From assembly GCA_964476705.1 (NCBI GenBank), contig CAYZBM010000074.1:1-9453 (forward strand): a DNA stretch of 9,453 nucleotides. The letters run 5' to 3'. Of this stretch, positions 1-5,629 are shown one piece after another. Under the pieces are notes generated by a model that worked only from the letters and a program-made list of their open reading frames with translations, ran no database searches and was not told the DNA's origin. The translations under genes were made by a program, and so were the position numbers. The stretch comes from CAYZBM01 sp964476705. Its GTDB lineage: Bacteria > Pseudomonadota > Alphaproteobacteria > Rickettsiales > UBA6187. How positions within the stretch are numbered: the first letter of the stretch is position 1; every line of letters starts with the position of its first letter.

Positions 1-76
1 ACACAATTATACGTTATATGATTAACTATTTGACACAGTTATTTGAACATACCCACACTCTCACCTATAATCCCCA

Positions 77-2728
77 CTAATTATCCCAATCTTTCTTTTC
101 CAAATTCTTAGCCTGGATTCTGCGTGGTAAATTAGCAAAATTATTATTTTGTAGATAACTATTATCTATAGTTTTGGTTTTCTGGAATTGTTCAGTTATT
201 TTATCTTTATTTTGTAAAAATTCTTGGTCTAATTTTTCTTGTTCGGGATTAGTTATTTTAAAACTATCTGCCGAATTATCTTTTAGATTTATTTGTTCTA
301 AGTTCATTTTATGAGTTATTTCATTACTATATTTAGCTATATATTTTTTTAATAATGGTTGTTTATCTATATCACTTACTATTTCCAGGGCGCGTTGGTT
401 GGTAATTTTTTGATAAGAGCCATCAGTATTTTGCCTTTCGTAATCATCTTGTTTAGTTAGCCAATTAGTTAAAAAATCTTGCTTATGATTAAAATTTATA
501 TTTAGACTATTACTGGTTAACTCAGTTTGAGTTTGACTGAATATCTTGGCTTGCCTTAAGGCATTACGGCTGCTTGTTTCATATTTTTGGGCTTGAGCTA
601 AATCTGCTTGAATTTGACTGGTAATATTTTCTCCTTTTTGGTTACTAATAACATAATTTTTACTGTGATTAAAAGAAGTGATTTCATTATAGGCATTACT
701 TATTGAGACAGTTAAACGTTCTTTATCTTGTAGGCTATTGGTTAGGCTATTTGCGACCCTAGAATTTTTTTCAGCAGAGATTTGGGCGCCAATTTGAAAA
801 AAATTACCTAAATTTAATGAAGCTCCACCAGAAATTCTGGCAATTAAATTTTTTGCTTGAGTTTCATCGATAGAAAAATATTTAGCAGTTTCTTTAATGC
901 TAGAATTAATTATTTGGACAGATTTTTGTAAATTTTGACTAGTATTTTGGCTATAATTATCACTATTTTGTTCAGACTTTGACTGGTTTTGAATATTATC
1001 GATAATTTTACTATAACTTGAACTTCTTAAATTTTCTGCGCTTTTACTTTGATCGTTACTTAGTTCTTTGTAATAATTGATACTATGTTGAATATTTTTT
1101 TCAATATTCTTTGAAACATTTAGATCAAAGTTGGCGACATTAGAGAAGGCCTGGTGTTGATCGTAGGCGATTTTATTATTATAGTTGGTTGTAAACCCTC
1201 CTTCTTCATTACGAAAACTAAAAGCATTATCATCTATATAAGGGGAGCTAGTGATTCTATTTTGGCTTACATTATTACTACTTTTGCTATCTAAATTAAC
1301 ATTACCAAGATTAATATTACCGCTTACGGCTTCTGCAGCAACAGTTCCTGCGGCACTTTGGGGAACATTTAACATTGAGGTGGCAAGATTTGCTATATTT
1401 AATGAACCTTTTGCAATACCTAATGCGATAAAGGGAATTGACATAGAAAGATAGCCGGCCATTACTGAAATATCGTGATTTACTTGGAGAATGCCATTTT
1501 GAGTTAATAATGTTATAGCCTGGGTACCGTTACTTAATTGACTAGCACTTAAGTTATTATTTTTAGCGACTCCATTCATAATCAGATTTAATATTGCATA
1601 TAATGGAGCAAATGATTGTAGCCAGATAAATGAAAAAAAGTAAGATTTCAGGATAGTTTTGTAATTAGGTAATAACATTAACAAGAAGATTATAGGGAAG
1701 GAGCCATAATATAAACATTCAAAGATTATTTTTAAGGTTGGAAGCCATTTTTCGGCTTGCCGTGCAATTGCTTGATAAGATTTTTCTGCCTGTATCTCAA
1801 CTTTTGCAGCAGCATAAGCATCAGTTATTCCTTTGGCAGTAAAATCTGTTGCAGAATCTTTGAAGATATTGATCATTATATTTTGCTGCATGATATTTGT
1901 AGAGTCTGCGGATATTTTAAAGAAATAATCATAAGATATGGGTAACATAGTAATTATTGTTTGATTATTGAATATTTGATTTTGGCTAGAGAATATTTTA
2001 TCTGCGAGTATTTTATAGGAAGAATTTATCTCTTGTCCCCAGACCGAATTAAATCTGCTGGTTGCTTCACTACAGGTTATAATATCAGAACTTTTTGGAT
2101 CAATCATACTTTTATATAAAAGTGCTCGTGCTGGGGAAGGGGTATTTTCTACGGTAATAAAATGCCAGAGATCATTAGTTTTTTTTAAGTTATCAAGAGT
2201 ATATTTACCTAGGAGTAGATCATAAAAAACACATTGTTTAATATATGATGACATATTGCTGGCAAAGCTTGAATTACTAATGCGAACATTGCCGATTTGC
2301 CTTAACAATTTAGCACCAAAGACTAGGCCATTTTTTTGATATTTCATATCATCAGGCATGGAAAAATTTTGTTCCATCATTTTAGTAATACTATCGCCAA
2401 TTTGGCTGCTAAGGGCAGCTACTGCGCCAAGACCAATAGGGATATTATCTATTGTGGATCCCTGTATAGAAGGATTAAGTCTGTCGGTGATATGGATAGT
2501 GATTTTTGGAATAAACATTATGTTATAGATGACCATAAAGGCGATAAACCATTGTATGCCTTGTGCGTAGCGCATTTCAAAGCTAGCGACGAACAGCACC
2601 CAAATCAGACCTCCAGTTACGGAGATTTTGATTAGACTAACATAGTTATTACTACTGCTTATTGCGGCTACGGCATTAAAGATTTGTACTAAAAATTCAC
2701 CGCCACCATATGTAAATATTTCCCACAT
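77..2728 (-). CDS. traG: F-type conjugative transfer protein TraG (mating-pair assembly/stabilisation)
   Basis: An 883-residue inner-membrane protein of F-type (MPF_F) type IV secretion. In F, the N-terminal part of TraG is needed for pilus assembly, and the periplasmic C-terminal part acts in mating-pair stabilisation and entry exclusion. The N-terminus (WEIFTYGGGEFLVQIFNAVAA) and the blocks around residues 93-145 (DNIPIGL, then GLVFGAKLLRQIG) look like F TraG as I remember it. Hydrophobic segments lie near residues 30-50, 57-80, 334-353, 362-386 and 420-440. Residues from about 470 on are hydrophilic and Asn/Gln/Ser-rich, with a Gly-rich stretch near 633-652 (ISGGASLNLGNFFQIGAQIS) that resembles the F C-terminal domain. 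F TraG is about 938 residues, so this looks complete. The ATG at 2728 follows a weak purine-rich GAGAATAGAG. It is divergent from the mob genes. Downstream bases 1-76 hold no ORF and no clear terminator, so no further gene is visibly co-transcribed. Confidence 0.9.
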   Translation of the reverse strand: MWEIFTYGGGEFLVQIFNAVAAISSSNNYVSLIKISVTGGLIWVLFVASFEMRYAQGIQWFIAFMVIYNIMFIPKITIHITDRLNPSIQGSTIDNIPIGLGAVAALSSQIGDSITKMMEQNFSMPDDMKYQKNGLVFGAKLLRQIGNVRISNSSFASNMSSYIKQCVFYDLLLGKYTLDNLKKTNDLWHFITVENTPSPARALLYKSMIDPKSSDIITCSEATSRFNSVWGQEINSSYKILADKIFSSQNQIFNNQTIITMLPISYDYFFKISADSTNIMQQNIMINIFKDSATDFTAKGITDAYAAAKVEIQAEKSYQAIARQAEKWLPTLKIIFECLYYGSFPIIFLLMLLPNYKTILKSYFFSFIWLQSFAPLYAILNLIMNGVAKNNNLSASQLSNGTQAITLLTQNGILQVNHDISVMAGYLSMSIPFIALGIAKGSLNIANLATSMLNVPQSAAGTVAAEAVSGNINLGNVNLDSKSSNNVSQNRITSSPYIDDNAFSFRNEEGGFTTNYNNKIAYDQHQAFSNVANFDLNVSKNIEKNIQHSINYYKELSNDQSKSAENLRSSSYSKIIDNIQNQSKSEQNSDNYSQNTSQNLQKSVQIINSSIKETAKYFSIDETQAKNLIARISGGASLNLGNFFQIGAQISAEKNSRVANSLTNSLQDKERLTVSISNAYNEITSFNHSKNYVISNQKGENITSQIQADLAQAQKYETSSRNALRQAKIFSQTQTELTSNSLNINFNHKQDFLTNWLTKQDDYERQNTDGSYQKITNQRALEIVSDIDKQPLLKKYIAKYSNEITHKMNLEQINLKDNSADSFKITNPEQEKLDQEFLQNKDKITEQFQKTKTIDNSYLQNNNFANLPRRIQAKNLEKKDWDN

Positions 2729-2749
2729 GCTCTATTCTCATTTTAGTTT

Positions 2750-2779
2750 ATTATAAGAATAAAAGAGCATAAAGTGCAA
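2750..2779 (-). promoter_or_regulatory. Candidate traG promoter
   Basis: On the minus strand, TTGCAC (2779-2774) and a perfect TATAAT (2755-2750) are separated by 18 nt. They would start transcription about 15 nt before the traG ATG. The -10 is exact, but the -35 matches the consensus only in TTG. This supports traG having its own promoter rather than being read from an upstream tra gene, but AT-rich sequence gives such matches easily. Confidence 0.45.
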
Positions 2780-2890
2780 TCTATTATTTAAAGGAGATAG
2801 AAATTTCTTTGATTTAAGAGTGAGAAAGTTATTCTAAAACTATGTATAGTAAAAAAGGATATATTTTTTCAGGATATGGAGCATCATAGT

Positions 2891-2915
2891 TAGTAGCTCG
2901 CTGATCTACTATAAT
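2891..2915 (+). promoter_or_regulatory. Inverted repeat overlapping a perfect -10 box (possible operator/promoter)
   Basis: TAGTAG (2891-2896) and CTACTA (2906-2911) form a 6-bp inverted repeat with a 9-nt spacer. Its right arm runs into TATAAT (2910-2915). The -35 candidate at 2887-2892 (TAGTTA) is poor. The overlap of a dyad with a -10 box is what a repressor site would look like, but no gene starts just downstream on this strand. It could serve the plus-strand transcript or be a chance AT-rich match. Confidence 0.25.
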
Positions 2916-2929
2916 TTTTACCCTCATTC

Positions 2930-2952
2930 GCCGGGCGGCTTTTTATTTTTTT
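2930..2952 (+). terminator. Weak terminator-like hairpin with T tract
   Basis: A G+C-rich GCC (2930-2932), GGGC loop, GGC (2937-2939) is followed directly by a long T-rich run (2940-2952). The stem is only 3 bp, well below a typical intrinsic terminator. The G+C cluster and T tract do stand out from the AT-rich surroundings. No gene in this window obviously needs it. Confidence 0.25.
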
Positions 2953-3000
2953 AGTCTGTGGTTTTATCCCCTAATTAGATTTTTGTTTTATATATTTGCA

Positions 3001-3029
3001 ATATAACCGGCTTTGCCGATTATATCGGT
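3001..3029. repeat. Nested inverted repeats in the predicted oriT region
   Basis: ATATAACCGGC (3001-3011) pairs with GCCGATTATAT (3015-3025) around a TTT loop, an 11-bp stem with one C/A mismatch at 3007/3019. A competing perfect stem uses CCGAT (3016-3020) and ATCGG (3024-3028). The two structures are mutually exclusive. No T tract follows immediately, so it is not a convincing terminator. It may be a protein-binding dyad or a single-strand hairpin of the transfer origin. Confidence 0.55.
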
Positions 3030-3084
3030 AGTAAATTTTTTAAGATAGAGATGAAGATTTTTTTTAATTTTTCCACACCCATCC

Positions 3085-3100
3085 CATGGTAAGGACCATG
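3085..3100. repeat. 6-bp inverted repeat adjacent to the candidate nic site
   Basis: CATGGT (3085-3090) and ACCATG (3095-3100) form a perfect 6-bp stem with the 4-nt spacer AAGG. Its geometry (6-bp stem, 4-nt loop) is like the nic-proximal hairpin bound by TrwC in R388. It lies 8 nt from the F-like nic octamer on the side expected if the minus strand is cut. Confidence 0.6.
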
Positions 3101-3106
3101 AAAAAC

Positions 3107-3133
3107 CCTCTCTTCTTTAGAGAAGAAGAGAGG
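3107..3133. repeat. 11-bp perfect inverted repeat, 5-nt loop
   Basis: CCTCTCTTCTT (3107-3117) is the exact reverse complement of AAGAAGAGAGG (3123-3133), with the loop TAGAG. It is the strongest perfect hairpin noticed in the non-coding region, and it is purely pyrimidine on one arm and purine on the other. No T tract follows on the plus strand (GAGAAGCA comes next), and on the minus strand the next bases are GTTTTT. A minus-strand terminator is therefore possible, but no gene lies upstream on that strand. More likely it is an oriT accessory repeat. Confidence 0.65.
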
Positions 3134-3194
3134 AGAAGCAAGTAAGTATAGTATTGGAAATGAAGTAAGAAGTTACGGCAAGAAACCAAAGAAG

Positions 3195-3213
3195 TGTAAT
3201 TGAGATTGTAATT
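3195..3213 (+). repeat. Short direct repeat TGTAATT, 12-bp period
   Basis: TGTAATT occurs at 3195-3201 and 3207-3213, one after the other with a 12-bp period. Ribbon-helix-helix relaxosome proteins often bind tandem short sites near oriT. The repeat is short enough to arise by chance. Confidence 0.2.
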
Positions 3214-3249
3214 AGTAGTACAGCTAATGTAAGACGGATTTTTATGATA

Positions 3250-3268
3250 AGAAAATAAATTATTTTCT
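3250..3268. promoter_or_regulatory. 19-bp palindrome just upstream of the mob promoter (possible operator)
   Basis: AGAAAATAA (3250-3258) and TTATTTTCT (3260-3268) are perfect inverted arms around one central A. The palindrome ends 3 nt before the TTGACT -35 box at 3272. This is a natural place for an autoregulatory site of the RHH protein encoded immediately downstream, as TrwA represses its own operon in R388. It is AT-rich, so chance is a real alternative. Confidence 0.4.
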
Positions 3269-3271
3269 CTA

Positions 3272-3300
3272 TTGACTTAAAACGTATTTATGCTTAGAAA
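3272..3300 (+). promoter_or_regulatory. Candidate promoter of the RHH-traD-relaxase operon
   Basis: TTGACT (3272-3277) matches the -35 consensus in 5 of 6 bases. With a 17-nt spacer it is followed by TAGAAA (3295-3300), 4 of 6 for the -10. Transcription would begin near 3307, leaving a leader of about 100 nt before the ATG at 3409. This is the best-spaced plus-strand promoter I see ahead of the cluster. Confidence 0.45.
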
Positions 3301-3340
3301 CATTTTTGACGCTTAATTTATTCTTTATCGACCAGAAAGC

Positions 3341-3358
3341 CCTAAAAAGAATTTTAGG
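3341..3358 (+). repeat. 7-bp hairpin in the mob operon leader
   Basis: CCTAAAA (3341-3347) pairs with TTTTAGG (3352-3358) around the loop AGAA. A T-rich tract (TTCTTTTACTTTT, 3361-3373) starts two bases later. In a transcript from the 3272-3300 promoter it would lie in the untranslated leader and could act as a weak attenuator, or it could be another oriT dyad. The stem is AT-rich and weak. Confidence 0.35.
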
Positions 3359-3408
3359 CGTTCTTTTACTTTTAGTGACATAGCGATTGATGAGATCATT
3401 TAGAGACC

Positions 3409-3759
3409 ATGAATATTAGAAACAGTAATTATACTAAGTATCATACTATAAGCTTTAGAGTTACTGCATCTGAAAAAGAGGAGATGGTTAGGAAATCGCA
3501 AGAAGTAGGCCTGGATTTAAGTACTTATCTTAGATGTCAGGCACTAAAAGTGGGGCCGTTATTTGGTTATTCCAGAGGCGGCCTTTCAGAAGTTAGTATT
3601 TATGATAAATATAATGTTTATCTTAGTGCTAATATATTAATGTTATTACATTCTGTAGCAGAAAATTTAAATATTGATGATGAAATTCTTGCGGCTGAAG
3701 AAAAAGCTTTAAAATGGTTGCATGATAAAAAATTATTACAAGGTAAGGTTAAAACTTAA
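3409..3759 (+). CDS. Small ribbon-helix-helix relaxosome accessory / autoregulator candidate
   Basis: A 116-residue protein. Residues 11-47 have the MetJ/Arc ribbon-helix-helix pattern: a beta strand (HTISFRVT, 12-19), a polar helix (SEKEEMVRKSQEVG, 21-34), then a turn and second helix (LDLSTYLRCQALK, 35-47). The remainder is mostly helical and charged. In size (TrwA of R388 is about 121 residues) and position, first gene before a coupling protein and MobF relaxase, it matches an oriT-binding accessory protein. Such proteins bind oriT, stimulate nicking and repress their operon. No sequence-level match to TrwA, TraY or MobC could be confirmed here. The ATG at 3409 is the first start after the in-frame TGA at 3391 and is preceded by a weak TAGAG. 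The stop lies 5 nt before traD, indicating one operon. Confidence 0.7.
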   Translation: MNIRNSNYTKYHTISFRVTASEKEEMVRKSQEVGLDLSTYLRCQALKVGPLFGYSRGGLSEVSIYDKYNVYLSANILMLLHSVAENLNIDDEILAAEEKALKWLHDKKLLQGKVKT

Positions 3760-3764
3760 AAAAC

Positions 3765-5627
3765 GTGCATAGTTTTATTAGAGGAGGACAAATAACTTTA
3801 CATGCCTTGCATATGATTAAGCAGGTATATAAAGCTTTGATGTTTGGAGCGGTCTTATTGGGGATAGTTATTGTTCTTTCTACCATTATAGTTCGAAATA
3901 ATAGTTATAACTTTTATTTATTAGGGGTTTATTTTCTTGCTGATGTAGATTTCTCAATTGCGCATGATGGAAATAAAGAAATTAAGATATTTAACTTATT
4001 CGGGGAAGAAAAGCATTTAAAGATAATAGATTTATTACAAAATAAAAATATTTTACAAATAAAAGATAAAATAATAGATGATATGTTTTTGGGGCTGCAT
4101 TATGCAGCTTATTTAGTTTTTATGGTACTTTTAGGTTTAATCATATACTTTATTAAATGTGGCCGTAAATTAGGCGAGGAAAGTTATATAAGAGGTGGAA
4201 AATTTATTGAATCTGATAAATTGATTAAATTAATCTTAAGTTATAATAGAAAATTTCCTACCAAGAAGAAATACACTCTTGCTGACATTCCTTATCCTGC
4301 ATATACCGAATCTTTACATACTATAATTACTGGCGGTTCTGGTTCTGGGAAAACAGTACTTATTAGTAATTTAATTGAACAAATCAGAAAAAATGGCGAT
4401 CGAGCAATAATTTATGACAAAATGGGAACATTTACTAAATATTTTTATTGCGAAGATAAGGATATAATTTTAAATCCTTTAGATTTAAGGACTCCTTCCT
4501 GGAATTTATTTAAAGAGGTTAGGCATCTTGCTGATTTAAACAGTATAGCTGACGCTTTAATCCCTTCGGAAAAAGGATCATCTGATCCTTTTTGGACACA
4601 GGCTGCAAGGATGTTATTTTCTGAGGTTTGCGGGGTACTTAAAGATGATCCTGAGGCGGACACGCAAAAACTTTTACAATTACTCTTAAAAAAAGATTTA
4701 GTAGATATTGCTCAGATTATTAAAGGTACAGCAGCGCAAGCAATTATTGATGAAAGATCCCCCAAAACTGCTTTAAGTGTTATGGCTGTACTTGCTACCA
4801 ATTTACGTTCGATGAAATATTTAAAGTCTAATGGTAAAAATTTTTCAATTCGAGAATGGATTAATGATGAAAATCAGCAAGGTTTTTTGTTGATAACCTC
4901 ACGAGGTGATCAGCATTCGGCACTAAAGCCATTAATTTCAACTTGGATAGAAATAGCTATTAACTCGCTTTTAAGTTTGGAGCAAAATAGAGAAAGAAAA
5001 ATTTGGATTATTTTAGATGAATTACCTTCTTTACATTATTTACCAAGTTTACATTCAGGTTTAGCTGAGAGTCGTCAATTTGGCGGAGCTTTTGTTTTAA
5101 GCCTACAGCTTATGGCCCAGCTTAGATCTATTTATGGTATTCATGAGGCAGAAGCGACCAGTGGTCTATGCAGAACAAGAGTAGTTTTTACTACTCCTGA
5201 TGAGGATACGGCTAAATGGTGCGCTGAAAGTTTAGGAAAAATTGAAATTGAAGAGATAACCGAATCTATTTCTTATGGCGCTAATGAAACGCGTGATGGT
5301 ATCAATATACAACCAAGGAGATTAATCAAAGGTTTAGTTTTATCTTCAGAAATAATGAATTTAGAAAATTTAGAAGCTTATTTAAGATTTGCCAATGGCT
5401 TTCCAATTAGTCGAATTAAAATTCCTTTTACTGAAAGAAAAGAACTTAGTTTGCGTTTTATTGCTAATGATAATAAAGATGAAAACATAATAGATTCTAC
5501 AAATAACATAGCTAAATCTGAAATATACAAAGGTCTTGACGTTTTAACTGAAGAAGCAACAAACGATAATATTGAAGATAAAATTACTGCTCCCAAAAAA
5601 GATTTATATGGATTTATAACTGATTAA
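3765..5627 (+). CDS. traD: TraD-type type IV coupling protein (VirD4/TrwB family ATPase)
   Basis: A 620-residue inner-membrane ATPase that brings the relaxase-DNA complex to the type IV secretion channel and energises DNA export. Two membrane segments (about residues 23-43 and 110-131) flank a periplasmic loop, as in TraD. Walker A is GGSGSGKT (190-197), Walker B IWIILDE (413-419), and a likely arginine region is AESRQFGG (434-441). An all-alpha-like insert lies near 250-350. The GTG start at 3765 is supported because FIRGGQI at residues 4-10 corresponds to the conserved GGQI near the N-terminus of F TraD, and later ATGs would lose it. The protein is shorter than F TraD (about 717) and lacks an obvious Gln/Pro-rich tail; F uses that tail end to contact TraM, which fits an RHH partner in place of TraM. 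It starts 5 nt after the RHH stop and ends 2 nt before the relaxase start, so coupled translation is likely. Confidence 0.92.
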   Translation: MHSFIRGGQITLHALHMIKQVYKALMFGAVLLGIVIVLSTIIVRNNSYNFYLLGVYFLADVDFSIAHDGNKEIKIFNLFGEEKHLKIIDLLQNKNILQIKDKIIDDMFLGLHYAAYLVFMVLLGLIIYFIKCGRKLGEESYIRGGKFIESDKLIKLILSYNRKFPTKKKYTLADIPYPAYTESLHTIITGGSGSGKTVLISNLIEQIRKNGDRAIIYDKMGTFTKYFYCEDKDIILNPLDLRTPSWNLFKEVRHLADLNSIADALIPSEKGSSDPFWTQAARMLFSEVCGVLKDDPEADTQKLLQLLLKKDLVDIAQIIKGTAAQAIIDERSPKTALSVMAVLATNLRSMKYLKSNGKNFSIREWINDENQQGFLLITSRGDQHSALKPLISTWIEIAINSLLSLEQNRERKIWIILDELPSLHYLPSLHSGLAESRQFGGAFVLSLQLMAQLRSIYGIHEAEATSGLCRTRVVFTTPDEDTAKWCAESLGKIEIEEITESISYGANETRDGINIQPRRLIKGLVLSSEIMNLENLEAYLRFANGFPISRIKIPFTERKELSLRFIANDNKDENIIDSTNNIAKSEIYKGLDVLTEEATNDNIEDKITAPKKDLYGFITD

Positions 5628-5629
5628 TT

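Larger units (their letters stand above)
3073..3133 (-). other. oriT: Candidate oriT core with F-like nic site
   Basis: Read on the minus strand, a hairpin (CATGGT, loop CCTT, ACCATG; 3100-3085) is followed by GGATGGGT and then GTGG (3084-3073). The GGGT/GTGG octamer equals the core of the F plasmid nic region as I recall it, where TraI cuts within GGGGT/GTGG just 3' of an inverted repeat. R388 TrwC likewise cuts about 8 nt 3' of a 6-bp, 4-nt-loop hairpin. The predicted nick is between 3077 and 3076 on the minus strand. Transfer would then proceed leftwards, so traG enters first and the mob genes last. Support comes from position upstream of a trwABC-like operon and from the relaxase family; the exact nick is inferred. 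Confidence 0.55.
2729..3408. other. Non-coding divergent region, predicted to contain oriT and two opposing promoters
   Basis: This 680-nt gap lies between divergent traG and the RHH-traD-relaxase cluster. No convincing gene is seen; the longest frames noticed are about 15 codons (plus, from 2842) and 32 codons (minus, 2927 to about 2829). It is dense in structure: inverted repeats at 2891-2911, 3001-3028, 3085-3100, 3107-3133, 3250-3268 and 3341-3358, plus promoter-like motifs for both flanking genes. In R388 the region upstream of trwA-trwB-trwC is oriT. The same gene order here makes this the place where the relaxase and the RHH protein would act. No IS, tRNA or CRISPR array is present. 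Confidence 0.7.

Noticed and set aside
30..71. TTGACA (30-35) and TATAAT (66-71) on the plus strand as a promoter
   Set aside because: The spacing is 30 nt, far from the 16-18 nt needed, and the next plus-strand sequence is antisense to traG.
1251..2635. Plus-strand open frames of 62-99 codons inside the traG region
   Set aside because: They lie opposite a full-length, clearly recognisable traG and show no recognisable domain or ribosome binding site, so they are antisense shadows.
2799..2808. 10-bp palindrome AGAAATTTCT
   Set aside because: It is short and AT-rich, expected by chance, and not aligned with a promoter element.
2829..2927. A 32-codon frame on the minus strand (from ATG at 2927) and a 15-codon frame on the plus strand (2842-2889)
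   Set aside because: Both are very short, overlap each other and the dyad/TATAAT region, lack a convincing ribosome binding site, and encode nothing recognisable.
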